A stretch of DNA of 64,000 nt, taken from positions 62,001 through 126,000 of the forward strand of contig CANEUH010000007.1 in NCBI GenBank assembly GCA_947441615.1. Reading direction: 5' to 3'. This document shows, in pieces, positions 27,742 to 37,221 of the stretch (within the stretch, counting starts at the first letter, position 1; each line of letters opens with the position of its first letter). The translations under genes and the position numbers were made by a program. A model generated the notes under the pieces. The model was not told the origin of the DNA and did no database searches. It saw nothing but the letters and a program-made list of their open reading frames with translations. The stretch comes from Bacteriovoracaceae bacterium. Its GTDB lineage: Bacteria; Bdellovibrionota; Bacteriovoracia; Bacteriovoracales; Bacteriovoracaceae.

Positions 27742-29520
27742 ATGAAGAAGGCTCATCGCTACAACATGGCCGTCACCGGAAATTGTCACTACCTCGCTTA
27801 TGTCGACATTGAGGCAGACGTGACTTGGATGTGCTGGCCTCAGATGGACTCAAGTTTTATCTTTGGGCCTCTTATAGATAAAGAGAAAGGTGGTGGCTTC
27901 AAAGTTATTCCCCATGCTCAATTTTCTACGAAGCAACATTACATAGAAAATACACCCATTATTTCAACGACATTTTTTTGTGAGGATGGAGATTTTGAAG
28001 TTTTAGATTTTGCTCCTCGCTTCAAAGTTTTTGATCGGTATCATAAGCCACTTCAATTTTTTAGAAAAATGAAAAGACTCAAAGGGCAACCCAGAATCAA
28101 GATTATTTGTGATCCGAGAGGCAATTATGGGGAATTACGGCCGCAAGTGTCTGTTGGATCTAATCATATTAATTATCTAGGTCTTCATTTTCCACTTCGC
28201 TTAACCACCAATGCTCCAAAAACATACCTTCTTGAGAAGAGAGACTTTGTCTTAACAGAAGATATTTATATGGTTCTTTCTGGTGGAGTTCCTTTTGAGC
28301 TTCCTTTAAAAGAAACCTATGAAGAATTTTATTACAAAACGACTAGGTACTGGAGAGGTTGGGTTAAAGATACATCTATCCCAAGTATTTTCCAAAAACA
28401 GATGATTCGCTCTGCTCTTACAATTAAGCTTCACCAATTCGAAGATACGGGTGCTATTATCGCTTCAGGTACAACTTCTTTACCAGAATTTCCTGGAAGT
28501 GGCAGGAATTGGGATTACCGCTATTGCTGGTTAAGAGATTCATACTTCAGTCTTTCTGCTATGACGAGCCTTGGACATTTCGAAGAAGCCGAGAGATATT
28601 TACATTTCATCAATAATATCTTGTACGATATTTCTCACTTACAGCCTGTTTATAAAATTAATGGTGACTCTAGAATTCCAGAAAGTGAAGTCTCACTTAA
28701 AGGTTATAATGGAGAAGGACCCGTGAGAGTGGGAAACGCTGCCTTTTCTCAAAAACAATACGACTCTTTTGGACAAGTTATTTTAAGTCTTCTTCCTCTT
28801 TATATGGATGAAAGGATTATTCATCGGGAACAGTTATTAAGTTTAGATACAATTAAAAATCTTCTATCTCAGATTGAACTAAGAATGGACGAACCTGATT
28901 CGGGGATTTGGGAATTTCGAGGTAAAAAACAAAAACACTTGGAGACTTACATCTTTCATTGGGCCGGAGGTAAAGCAAGTGAGAAGATCGCAAATCATTA
29001 TCATGACCTTGAACTTCTGGAACAGTCGAGAAGGGTCATTCAGTTGGCCACTGCCAATATTGAAAAGTGTTATCATCCTGAACTTAAATGTTATATGGCC
29101 GACCAAACACTTGAAACATTCGATGCGAGTGCATTTCTTCTCATCATTTTAAATTATCTCTCCTCTAAAGATGAAAAGACACTTAACCATTTTCACTCTT
29201 TAGAAAAGGAACTCTTAACGTCTGAAGGTATGGTTTATAGGTATCGAGCTTTAGATGACTTTGGTGAAACCCATGCTACCTTTTTAATTTGTACGTATTG
29301 GTATATAGAATCCCTCATCTGCCTAGGACTGCTAGATAAAGCTGAAATGGTGCTGGAAAATATAATCCTCCATGAAAACCATGTGGGATTACTTAGTGAA
29401 GATCTCAGTTCCCTTGATGGGGGACAGTGGGGAAATTTCCCACAAACCTATAGCCACGTAGGCTTAATTAATACAGTCACTCGTTTAGCGAAAAAAAAAG
29501 ATAAACTTATTTTTGAATAG
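27742..29520 (+). CDS. Glycoside hydrolase family 15 protein (trehalase/glucoamylase-like)
   Basis: A 592-residue GH15 enzyme without signal peptide, so cytoplasmic. The N-terminal beta-sandwich carries WMCWPQMDSSFIF. The catalytic (alpha/alpha)6 domain carries the hallmark NWDYRYCWLRDSYF at about residues 254-267 and a late LSSLDGGQWGNFPQTYSHVG. Bacterial GH15 enzymes hydrolyse alpha-glucosides including trehalose. The divergent arrangement, 48 bp from the trehalose synthase/phosphatase, makes a trehalase or trehalose-turnover role the best inference. Confidence 0.85.
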   Translation: MKKAHRYNMAVTGNCHYLAYVDIEADVTWMCWPQMDSSFIFGPLIDKEKGGGFKVIPHAQFSTKQHYIENTPIISTTFFCEDGDFEVLDFAPRFKVFDRYHKPLQFFRKMKRLKGQPRIKIICDPRGNYGELRPQVSVGSNHINYLGLHFPLRLTTNAPKTYLLEKRDFVLTEDIYMVLSGGVPFELPLKETYEEFYYKTTRYWRGWVKDTSIPSIFQKQMIRSALTIKLHQFEDTGAIIASGTTSLPEFPGSGRNWDYRYCWLRDSYFSLSAMTSLGHFEEAERYLHFINNILYDISHLQPVYKINGDSRIPESEVSLKGYNGEGPVRVGNAAFSQKQYDSFGQVILSLLPLYMDERIIHREQLLSLDTIKNLLSQIELRMDEPDSGIWEFRGKKQKHLETYIFHWAGGKASEKIANHYHDLELLEQSRRVIQLATANIEKCYHPELKCYMADQTLETFDASAFLLIILNYLSSKDEKTLNHFHSLEKELLTSEGMVYRYRALDDFGETHATFLICTYWYIESLICLGLLDKAEMVLENIILHENHVGLLSEDLSSLDGGQWGNFPQTYSHVGLINTVTRLAKKKDKLIFE

Positions 29521-29525
29521 TTTAA

Positions 29526-30719
29526 TTAGTAGAGAAGGAAGGGCTTTCTTCTCTCTTTAAATTTTTCGAGATCACTCTCAATTTCTTTTTTATACGTCTC
29601 CCAATCTGTTCCATTTTTAATAGCATTCACCATGGAAACAGATCCGTAACTTCTTGGGGACATATTTTCAATATTGAGGCGGTTCTTAAAAAGTCTGATT
29701 AATGTTGAAGATACTTTGTAAGTGAATTCGTCAGTTCTTACTTCTTCACCAGTCCAATGAAGCTTTACTCCTCGAGCAACTTGACCACTATAAAGCGCTC
29801 TCGTAACAGTCCAGCTAAAGGGTGTAAATTGTATTTCTGAAAACCCTAGCTTATTTAATTCTGAGGCAAGTGCAATAGATTCTTCATTCGTGATCCAAGG
29901 GGCCCCAATAACTTTAAAAGCGAGTTCATTTGTCTGACCTCTTCCAACTGCCAAGTTGAAGTTTTCTAGAGTTCCCCAGATGGCATAAAGTCCAACTTGT
30001 TCAATTTCTATTAAAGCAGGGGAGGGGGCAATCCATGATCTATTCAATTCATCAATAAGCCTTTGCCTTACCCAATCAGAAGCTGGGATAACTTTTAAAT
30101 TTACTCCCATTTCCTTCTCTGAATTGATCATCAAAGAAAGCTCTCCTAGAGTCATTCCGTGACGTGTGGGGACAGTGTGGTACGCCGTAAATCCGCCAGC
30201 TAAAGAAGGGTCAAGAACTTTTCCCTCAACGATACTTCCTCCAAGAAGATTTGGTCTGTCTAAAAGGATAACTTCAATCTTTAAAGGAGCAGCTGCCTTC
30301 ATGACTTCTGCAATAGTAGAAAAATAGGTATAGTATCGAACTCCCACATCTTGGAGATCAATAACAATGGCATCAATTCCCTCTAAATCTTTTGGAGAAG
30401 GTGCTTTGGTAGCTTTTTTATAAAGTGAAATGACTGGTAGGCCTGTTGATTCATCCACTCCATCCTGAATCCAGTCATCGGCGAGAGTTCTAAGACCATG
30501 CTCAGGGGCAAATATTTTTTTTAGGTTGTAGTTTTTGAATAGAATATCAATGAGATGTTCACCATTTAGATCTCTGCCTGCAGCATGAGTTAAGGTCGCA
30601 AGTCTTTTGCCCCTTAGAATATTTTGGATGTCAGATTCACCCAAACGGTCAATACCGTAATTGATGGCCAAAACCTTAAAACTTAGTAAAAAAAGACTTA
30701 AAAAGATGATATTTTTCAT
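29526..30719 (-). CDS. namZ: NamZ-type exo-beta-N-acetylmuramidase (DUF1343)
   Basis: A 397-residue exported protein (signal MKNIIFLSLFLLSFKVLA). The DUF1343 family, founded for NamZ (GH171), removes terminal N-acetylmuramic acid from peptidoglycan fragments. Family motifs visible are FAPEHGLR, a DLQDVGVRYYTY stretch, LDRPNLLGG, PTRHGMTLGELS, and IEQVGLYAIWGTLENFN. The length matches the family. In a predator this would fit turnover of prey or own peptidoglycan; that role is inference. It stands alone, five bases after the convergent GH15 stop. Confidence 0.87.
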   Translation of the reverse strand: MKNIIFLSLFLLSFKVLAINYGIDRLGESDIQNILRGKRLATLTHAAGRDLNGEHLIDILFKNYNLKKIFAPEHGLRTLADDWIQDGVDESTGLPVISLYKKATKAPSPKDLEGIDAIVIDLQDVGVRYYTYFSTIAEVMKAAAPLKIEVILLDRPNLLGGSIVEGKVLDPSLAGGFTAYHTVPTRHGMTLGELSLMINSEKEMGVNLKVIPASDWVRQRLIDELNRSWIAPSPALIEIEQVGLYAIWGTLENFNLAVGRGQTNELAFKVIGAPWITNEESIALASELNKLGFSEIQFTPFSWTVTRALYSGQVARGVKLHWTGEEVRTDEFTYKVSSTLIRLFKNRLNIENMSPRSYGSVSMVNAIKNGTDWETYKKEIESDLEKFKERRKPFLLY

Positions 30720-30828
30720 ATCTTGAACCTAGCAATTCAATTAAGGATTCGTCTAGAAGAAAGCCTGTACCAAGACAAAAGTTTTAGAGTATTATGGGCC
30801 TAAAATTGCTTAACATTTAGGGTAAACG

Positions 30829-31308
30829 ATGAAATCTCTAGTGCTTAAAGGTATCGCCATTTTCTTTCTTTTATTGGTTGCAACTTCACTTTTGATGGAT
30901 CTCTCAAAACTAGAGTTTGGAACAATCGATTTCTTTCAAAAACATGGAGTCTTTTTTCTCATTTTTATAACTTTGTTTCCCAGGCTGACCCTTCTCTTTT
31001 CATCTGTTGCAACTGGTGGTTTTTTGTGGTGGTTGGGCTTTCTCTTCTGTCCACGTATTTTGGTTGCAGGGCTCGCGACCGTGAGTTACTTCCACACCAA
31101 TCCAGTGCTCGTGACAGTGAGCTGGTTAGTGGCACTTGGAGGAGAAACGATGGAAAAACTCGGTATTGGCTCAAGCCGAAATCGATTTGTTTTTAGAACT
31201 GTGCGAACAGGGGGGCGTAATCCATTTGAGACAACGAAACCTCAGAGTGATTCTCATTCCTTAGGGTCTGATGATGTCATAGAAGCCGAATTTACAAAAA
31301 AGAACTAA
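30829..31308 (+). CDS. Small membrane protein, unknown function
   Basis: A 159-residue protein with about three hydrophobic segments (4-23, 40-60, 60-100 region) and a hydrophilic C-terminal tail ending DDVIEAEFTKKN, an acidic motif that resembles protein tails recognised by partners. The family is unrecognised. It lies four bases upstream of the 387-aa gene, so the two are probably co-transcribed. Confidence 0.55.
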   Translation: MKSLVLKGIAIFFLLLVATSLLMDLSKLEFGTIDFFQKHGVFFLIFITLFPRLTLLFSSVATGGFLWWLGFLFCPRILVAGLATVSYFHTNPVLVTVSWLVALGGETMEKLGIGSSRNRFVFRTVRTGGRNPFETTKPQSDSHSLGSDDVIEAEFTKKN

Positions 31309-31312
31309 TATC

Positions 31313-32476
31313 ATGGCAAAAAAAGTTTTACGTTCAAATTTGGAACTCAATGGAATTGCACCTAATTTACTTTTAAAAGATATCGAAGTTACAGCACCTT
31401 TTCTTTTTAAAGGTGAACTTAATTTAGAAGGTAAGGATCGAGAATTTTTAAAAAAACTTTCATTTTATAAAAAAAATCTAAATTCACTCAAATACATTAA
31501 TCTTTCTGAATATTTCTATATCTGTATGGCCGCACATTGGGCGACTGCTGGAACTTTTGTTCCTACGAATGTTGATAATCAAATTAGAGAAGGACTTTGG
31601 AAGCACAAAGAAATTCTAGGTCATATTGAAAAAATGGCAAGGATCACAATTGATTCTTGGCTTTGGAATTATGAAGAAGTGACAAACCGAAAATCTTTCA
31701 ATGTCTCTACCGGACAAGTTTTAAGTACTCACGAAGGCACTTGGCTTAGTGTGGCGATTGGGGCCTACAATGCCCTTGTTAAAAATAAAAAAACTGAGCT
31801 TGCCCATGAGATGTCACAAATAATCTTAGCGGAAATTGATAAAGAGGAAAAAATTCTCCTTAAGCTTCGGGAGAGTAGGGATCATATTAATTTCTTACGT
31901 ACAACGGCACTCATGGCGCATAATTTTGGGGATCTTGACCGAGTTATTGATCAGTGGGACATGCCCCAAGATGATCCGTTCCGAGAGAGAATTTATAAAC
32001 TAGGCCATCAAGTGAATAAAAATTACTCCCCCATCTTGGTGTATGCTGGACAGGTCAATAAAGCTTTTCTGTCTGTTGAAAATCATCGACACATGTCCAT
32101 GAGGCAAGCAAAATGCCTCAGAAAATCATATAAGTTTCTTATTCCAGTAGGTCCATTTATGGATTCTTGGGGAAAAGTTTTGGGAGAGTCTAAAGATTTA
32201 ACAATGTCTGAGAAAGGAGAAATCGTCGTCTGTCTTTTTGAAGGATATAAACGTCAAGACCTCGCTTTTGGATACGCTCGAGCCTTTCGGGGGTTAATAA
32301 ACTCACTTCCCGAAGGACTTGATAGTCTTGTTCAAGATATTGCCTTTGATGTTGTATCTGATATAAGAAAATCTCATTTCTTTAAACTATCCGAAATTCC
32401 TGAGGAAGAATTTTTAGATGGTTACACAAAAAAGTTAGAGGACTTTGAATGCCCTCTAACTGGGTTTAAGTTTTAA
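31313..32476 (+). CDS. Conserved hypothetical protein
   Basis: A 387-residue, mostly helical cytoplasmic protein without a family I recognise. Trp- and His-rich segments (YICMAAHWATAGTFVP, TIDSWLWNYEEVTN, VENHRHMSMRQAKCL) are suggestive of a metal or cofactor site, but no known motif is present. It follows a small membrane protein gene by four bases and is convergent with a lipoprotein gene five bases downstream. Confidence 0.55.
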   Translation: MAKKVLRSNLELNGIAPNLLLKDIEVTAPFLFKGELNLEGKDREFLKKLSFYKKNLNSLKYINLSEYFYICMAAHWATAGTFVPTNVDNQIREGLWKHKEILGHIEKMARITIDSWLWNYEEVTNRKSFNVSTGQVLSTHEGTWLSVAIGAYNALVKNKKTELAHEMSQIILAEIDKEEKILLKLRESRDHINFLRTTALMAHNFGDLDRVIDQWDMPQDDPFRERIYKLGHQVNKNYSPILVYAGQVNKAFLSVENHRHMSMRQAKCLRKSYKFLIPVGPFMDSWGKVLGESKDLTMSEKGEIVVCLFEGYKRQDLAFGYARAFRGLINSLPEGLDSLVQDIAFDVVSDIRKSHFFKLSEIPEEEFLDGYTKKLEDFECPLTGFKF

Positions 32477-32481
32477 TTTTA

Positions 32482-33138
32482 TTATCTTTTGGTTTTAATT
32501 TCCTGAGATTGCATCATCCGATCTGGATCGGCCGTATTGGTCTGGGGCCTAAAGACGAATTCAGACAGCATGGGGTTTGTAGAGCCCATAACAAATTCTT
32601 CGGCACTTTTAGTGTATTCGCGTCTAGCTTCCTCTACGCTCAAGTCACCTTTAATAATTTTGTCAGCAAGATTTATGGCGAGAAAATTCATTTCTTCTTT
32701 TTCACTGCGAGAAGAGATTTCCCCCTTTGTTCTATCAACAATCAAAGACCCATTAAATTTAGCGAGTGAAGATATTTTATCTACAGGCACTTTATAGTCG
32801 ATTGTTTGTTGAATCACGTCCCAGTGAAGAAAAGGAAATTTCTGAATAATTTGCTCTTTGAAAACAACAGTCTTTTTAAAGGGAGGAGTTGTATTCCAGA
32901 TAACCATGTCTGAAGTGACACTATTGGGAAGGCCATACTTCGCATAAAGCTCATTGATGGCCGACTGAGAAGAAACTGGCCATTTTTCAGTGAAATCTTG
33001 GAGATGCTTTCGCGTATGAGACTTTGCTTGAGAGTTGGTCTTAATTCTTTCTTTTTTCCACTGATCCTTTTTATGACTGCAACTTGAACCGATCATAACA
33101 GTTGTGATTAAGAGCGTTCCGATTATTCTATGCTTCAT
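32482..33138 (-). CDS. Putative lipoprotein
   Basis: A 218-residue exported protein with a signal ending GSSCS, predicting lipidation of Cys20. The mature part is basic at first, then mixed helix/strand, with no recognisable family. AGGAG-like sequence precedes the ATG. It is divergent from trxC. Confidence 0.6.
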   Translation of the reverse strand: MKHRIIGTLLITTVMIGSSCSHKKDQWKKERIKTNSQAKSHTRKHLQDFTEKWPVSSQSAINELYAKYGLPNSVTSDMVIWNTTPPFKKTVVFKEQIIQKFPFLHWDVIQQTIDYKVPVDKISSLAKFNGSLIVDRTKGEISSRSEKEEMNFLAINLADKIIKGDLSVEEARREYTKSAEEFVMGSTNPMLSEFVFRPQTNTADPDRMMQSQEIKTKR

Positions 33139-33239
33139 TTTATCTCCTCGCTTTTTAAGGGATGTTTTCTAGGTTTAGCAATTTCTAGGCCAACATTTTT
33201 AACTGGTCTTTTGGAGTATTCATTTTTTATAATGGGAAG

Positions 33240-33665
33240 ATGAATCATACATTTGCTTCTTGTTCTAAGTGTCACGCCATCAACCGCATTCAATTTGAAA
33301 AGGCCGATAAAGCTGTTTGTGGGAAGTGTAAATCACCGATTCAATTCCATGGTTTTGTGAGTGAGGCCACAGCTTCTGATTTTCACAAGATCATTAAATT
33401 GAGTGATAAACCGGTTGTGGTCGATTTTTGGGCCAGTTGGTGTGGACCTTGTAAAATGTATGGACCAGAATTTGAAAAAGCTTCTCGTCAAAATACCAAT
33501 GCAGTATTTCTAAAAGTTAACACTGAGGTTGAACAGCAATTATCCCAGGAACTAGGTATTCGTGGAATTCCTTGCACACTTTTTTTTAAGGCGGGCAAAG
33601 AAGTCGGTCGCCAATCTGGTGCTTTGGATTCTCAAAGTCTCGTTCAATTGATACAGAAAATTTAA
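33240..33665 (+). CDS. trxC: Thioredoxin 2 with N-terminal zinc ribbon
   Basis: A 141-residue TrxC-type thioredoxin. The N-terminal zinc ribbon has Cys8/Cys11 (CSKC) and Cys27/Cys30 (CGKC). The thioredoxin domain has the redox site WCGPC at 67-71 and the cis-proline loop GIRGIPC, where the extra cysteine after the proline is unusual. It reduces protein disulfides and is typically linked to oxidative-stress defence. One base separates it from selO, so the two are an operon. Confidence 0.92.
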   Translation: MNHTFASCSKCHAINRIQFEKADKAVCGKCKSPIQFHGFVSEATASDFHKIIKLSDKPVVVDFWASWCGPCKMYGPEFEKASRQNTNAVFLKVNTEVEQQLSQELGIRGIPCTLFFKAGKEVGRQSGALDSQSLVQLIQKI

Positions 33666-33666
33666 G

Positions 33667-35088
33667 ATGATTAAATTTGATAATACATTTACGACATTAC
33701 CTTCTTTTTTATTCGAACAGGTCTCTCCAACACCATTAACGAAACCTAAGCTTATTCACGTTTCTTCTCATCAAAATGATATAGGTCTTGGATTGTCTTC
33801 GATTGATCTTTTAAATTGGCTTAACGGGAACGAAGCTATTCCAGGTGAACAAAGAATTTCTACTCGCTATGCTGGACATCAGTTTGGTGTTTGGGCCGGT
33901 CAATTAGGGGATGGGCGTGCTATTTCTTTAGGTGAAATTTTAAACCATGGTGAGCGTTTTGAAATTCAGACAAAGGGCTCAGGTCTTACTCCTTTTTCAA
34001 GAATGGGCGATGGAAAAGCGGTGATTCGGTCATCTGTCAGAGAGTATCTTTGTTCAGAGGCCATGTTTGGGCTAAATATTCCCACCTCAAGAGTCTTGGC
34101 GCTCATCACTGGAGAAGATCCAGTTTACCGAGAATCTGTTGAAAGAAGTGCCCTCGTCGCCAGAGTTTTTCCAACTAACCTGAGGTTTGGTCATTTTGAG
34201 ATGTGTTATCACTTTAATAAGAAAGATGAATTAAAATCTCTTTCCGAATATCTTCGAAAGTATTTTTTTAATGATATGTCACTGGAAGAGATGCTAGAAG
34301 AAATTGTGGCAAGGTCAGCAAAACTCATGGCAAAGTGGCAAGATGTGGGATTTTGCCATGGAGTCATGAACACAGACAATATGTCTGTGTTGGGTCTAAC
34401 GATTGATTATGGCCCATTTGGCTTTTTAGAAGACACGAATCTCTCCCACATTTGTAATCATTCCGATCATCAAGGTCGTTATGCATATAACCAGCAGCCA
34501 TCAGTTGGGATGTGGAATCTAGAAAGATTTTTAGTCTGCTTTATTGAACTCGTTTCGAAAGATTTTCTCCAGAGGACACTGTCTTCTTACCCAGTTATTT
34601 TTGAAAAGGAATATACAAGTCTTTGCCGAAAAAAATTAGGCTTAATGAAAGAAGAGGCAGATGATTTTAAGCTTTTTATCAGTGCCCTTAAGATGCTTGA
34701 TCAGCTCTCTATCGACTATACATTTTTTTGGAGAGAGCTATCAAATTTTAGGCAAGGTGATAGAGAAAGTTTAAATGGCATTTGGAATTATTACGGAAAT
34801 CGACAAGAACTTATCGATTGGTTAGGTGACTATTCTTCGCGCTTAACACTTGAATCAATCTCTTCAGAAGATAGATCCATTCAAATGAAAAAAAATAACC
34901 CGAAGTACATTTTAAGAAATTATATTGCCCAAGAGATTATTGATGACGTCGAAAAGGGAAGTTCTGAAAAACTTCAAAACTGGCTTGAGGTTTTGTATCG
35001 TCCGTTTGATGAACATAGGAATTTTGAATCCTATTCGAAACCCACTCCATCAGAACTAAAAAATTTTGTGGTGTCTTGCTCTTCTTAA
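33667..35088 (+). CDS. selO: SelO/YdiU protein adenylyltransferase
   Basis: A 473-residue pseudokinase-fold AMPylator that transfers AMP from ATP to protein Ser/Thr/Tyr. Family motifs include YAGHQFGVWAGQLGDGRAI, the KGSGLTPFSRMGDGKAV stretch, REYLCSEAM, HGVMNTDNMSVLG and IDYGPFGFLE. The chain ends in Cys-Ser-Ser, the position of selenocysteine in eukaryotic SelO and of the redox-switch cysteine in bacterial SelO. Together with the coupled trxC this points to thiol control of AMPylation. The stop overlaps the convergent ppk2 stop by four bases. Confidence 0.93.
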   Translation: MIKFDNTFTTLPSFLFEQVSPTPLTKPKLIHVSSHQNDIGLGLSSIDLLNWLNGNEAIPGEQRISTRYAGHQFGVWAGQLGDGRAISLGEILNHGERFEIQTKGSGLTPFSRMGDGKAVIRSSVREYLCSEAMFGLNIPTSRVLALITGEDPVYRESVERSALVARVFPTNLRFGHFEMCYHFNKKDELKSLSEYLRKYFFNDMSLEEMLEEIVARSAKLMAKWQDVGFCHGVMNTDNMSVLGLTIDYGPFGFLEDTNLSHICNHSDHQGRYAYNQQPSVGMWNLERFLVCFIELVSKDFLQRTLSSYPVIFEKEYTSLCRKKLGLMKEEADDFKLFISALKMLDQLSIDYTFFWRELSNFRQGDRESLNGIWNYYGNRQELIDWLGDYSSRLTLESISSEDRSIQMKKNNPKYILRNYIAQEIIDDVEKGSSEKLQNWLEVLYRPFDEHRNFESYSKPTPSELKNFVVSCSS

Positions 35089-35825
35089 TCGAGGCTTTTT
35101 AGTGCTTTTTTTATTTCATTGAGATCAATAGACTTCGCATTCTTCTCCATCCAAGTTTCCGTTGCCTTACATTCATTGACAATAATTTCTAAAATCTGAA
35201 GCCGGGCCTCTTCTTTATTATCTGTTTCAACCACGTGCCAAGGCGAGTTCGGTGTACTTGTTTTTTGAAGCATGTCCTCATAGGCTTTTTGGTATTGATT
35301 CCAGTTAGAGCGATTTCTAATGTCGTCTTTAGTGATCTTCCACTGTTTGTAGGGGTCTTTTAACCTTTCCTCTAATCTTCTGAATTGTTCTTTTTTAGTG
35401 ATCTTTAGACAGATCTTTATAATTTTCACACCATCGTCAGTAAGCATCTTTTCGAACTGATTAATTTCTGTGTAGGCCCTTTGGTAGGTCTCTTTGTCGA
35501 TTAATTTTTCCACTCGCTCAACAAGGACTCTCCCGTACCAGCTCCTGTCAAAAAGTGCCATCATTCCTTTGGAGGGGAGCTTCTTCCAGAAACGGTACAA
35601 GTAGTGCTTTCCTTGCTCATCATCACTGGGAACACCTATCGGATGAACTAGAAATCCACGTGGATCAAGATTCTCAGTGACTCTTCTGATAGCACCACCT
35701 TTTCCTGAAGTATCTACTCCTTCAAAAAGAATGATGATCCTTTCTTTTTTATGAAAGTTTCCCTGCTGGATGCGAAGAATCTTTAATTGAAGTTTTTTTA
35801 ATTGGTCGTCCTTATTTTTAGGCAT
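35085..35825 (-). CDS. ppk2: Polyphosphate kinase 2
   Basis: A 246-residue PPK2-family enzyme that transfers phosphate between polyphosphate and nucleotides. The Walker A region is GVDTSGKGGAIRRV, the lid/acidic motif DRSWYGRVLVERVE, and an NRSNWNQY segment follows. The length indicates a single-domain PPK2. The direction (NDP/NMP phosphorylation or polyP synthesis) cannot be read. It overlaps the upstream ATP-grasp gene by eight bases and closes a five-gene operon that starts at 38658. Confidence 0.9.
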   Translation of the reverse strand: MPKNKDDQLKKLQLKILRIQQGNFHKKERIIILFEGVDTSGKGGAIRRVTENLDPRGFLVHPIGVPSDDEQGKHYLYRFWKKLPSKGMMALFDRSWYGRVLVERVEKLIDKETYQRAYTEINQFEKMLTDDGVKIIKICLKITKKEQFRRLEERLKDPYKQWKITKDDIRNRSNWNQYQKAYEDMLQKTSTPNSPWHVVETDNKEEARLQILEIIVNECKATETWMEKNAKSIDLNEIKKALKSLD

Positions 35826-36645
35826 TTTGAAGTGCTTTTATAAAATTGGAAGCAGCTTCAGGATGTGTTCTAAAATATAAAGCGGGCTCTATCAGTTCCA
35901 GCTCCATGAGAGCAAATGTATTATTTAATGGAATTAAATCAACTCTAGCATACAAGAGATCGTCTGTGACTGAACTCATGATTTTGTTTCCGATTTCAAG
36001 AAGCTCTTCACTTGGAGTTAGAGGAATCACGCCTCCACCAAATTCTTCTTGGACTCTGAATTCGCCTTGTTTGGGAACTTTTAAAAGGGCATGGCTAAAT
36101 TCTTTATTAAAATAGATAAGGCTTATTTCACCCTCAGCAATTTGAGGAAGAAAAGGCTGGCACATCCAGTCTCCAGGAAAAATTTCTTTTTGGTAGGTTT
36201 TGTTTTCAACATCTTCTTTGGTTAAAACGAGTGTCTTATAAGACCCAGCTGAGATGGCCGGCTTAATGACGATTTTATCTCCCCATTCGGTTGGGATCGT
36301 GAGAGTTTCATTTTCTTTAAAAAAGATTGTGGGAACAATTTGTATTCCCTTTATTGAAAATGTTTCAAGATAACTTTTATGAATATTCCACTTGATCGTA
36401 TCAAGCTTATTGTAAATTTTCGTTTCTTTGGAGATGAGTTTTAATTTAGAAAAAAAATCATTCGGTCTCTCCATATAGTCCCAAGTTGTTCTCAAGATCG
36501 CGCAGTCAAATTGAGACCAATCAGTTTCTTTAGTCCAAGAGAGAGTTGTTACCTGGTGACCATTTTGAGTTAATTCTTTGACTAGGATATTGTCGTCCAC
36601 AACATATCCGGCCAGGGTGTCACATGAGAGTAAAACGATATTCAT
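35818..36645 (-). CDS. ATP-grasp ligase (glutathione-synthetase-like)
   Basis: A 275-residue ATP-grasp protein. The N-terminal pre-grasp part starts MNIVLLSCDTLAGY with a LRTTWDYMERPNDF segment. The ATP-grasp core has IVIKPAISAGSYKT, MCQPFLPQIAEGEISLIYFN, GGGVIPLTPSEE and a metal-binding LMELELIEPALYF. This is the prokaryotic glutathione-synthetase-like/RimK-neighbour group often annotated as ATP-grasp of unknown substrate. It lies three bases downstream of a lipoprotein gene and overlaps ppk2 by eight bases. Confidence 0.8.
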   Translation of the reverse strand: MNIVLLSCDTLAGYVVDDNILVKELTQNGHQVTTLSWTKETDWSQFDCAILRTTWDYMERPNDFFSKLKLISKETKIYNKLDTIKWNIHKSYLETFSIKGIQIVPTIFFKENETLTIPTEWGDKIVIKPAISAGSYKTLVLTKEDVENKTYQKEIFPGDWMCQPFLPQIAEGEISLIYFNKEFSHALLKVPKQGEFRVQEEFGGGVIPLTPSEELLEIGNKIMSSVTDDLLYARVDLIPLNNTFALMELELIEPALYFRTHPEAASNFIKALQNA

Positions 36646-36648
36646 TTC

Positions 36649-37221
36649 TTAGTAATCTCCTAAAGCGTTTTCCAAATCATTTTTTATGTCGTCACCAGGG
36701 TTAATTGAATCCATTGCATCGAGTATGGCGTCGATATCTAGATTTACTGTTTTATCTGCATCTACAACAAGATTACCTTCAAATTTAATTTTAATATTAT
36801 CCTGGCTACTGAATGTTCCATTTAAATTTGTGAATGAGACACTTGGTGCTATTGAGCCGTTACAATTTGCTTCTAAATCAAACTCAATCCTTCGATACAT
36901 TCCTTCTGGCACAGAAACAGAACCAAGATCTGTCCCATTAGGATCTATGGTCACACGTCCTAAAGTTATGTCATAGTTTTCCGCAGAGGAATCATCATTT
37001 TCGACTGGTTTAAAGCGAAGTCTTTTAAAACATAAAGAGACATTACTCGCATTGGCGTAAGCTGATGGGATTAATGATTCAGATATTTTCTTCATCCAAG
37101 CAAAAGGCTGTTGATCTTGCATTCTTACGTTAACAGTTTTAACAGGATTTCCTGTGGTCGTTCCTCCACCACCGGCGCAGGAGGTAATGAAAAGAAGGGA
37201 AATGAGTAATATCGATTTCAT
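36649..37221 (-). CDS. Lipoprotein, paralogue of the one at 38041
   Basis: A 190-residue lipoprotein (signal ending FITSC, Cys15; then a Gly/Thr linker). It shares several blocks with the gene two positions upstream: an IPSAYAN segment, CFKRLRFK, a G-VT--GT-LG-V-VPEG-Y-RIEFDLE--C block and an IKIKFEG-V block. The pair therefore arose by duplication. The mature domain is beta-rich with two cysteines, likely surface exposed. It starts within the stop codon of the TIGR02147 regulator (ATGA overlap). Confidence 0.75.
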   Translation of the reverse strand: MKSILLISLLFITSCAGGGGTTTGNPVKTVNVRMQDQQPFAWMKKISESLIPSAYANASNVSLCFKRLRFKPVENDDSSAENYDITLGRVTIDPNGTDLGSVSVPEGMYRRIEFDLEANCNGSIAPSVSFTNLNGTFSSQDNIKIKFEGNLVVDADKTVNLDIDAILDAMDSINPGDDIKNDLENALGDY

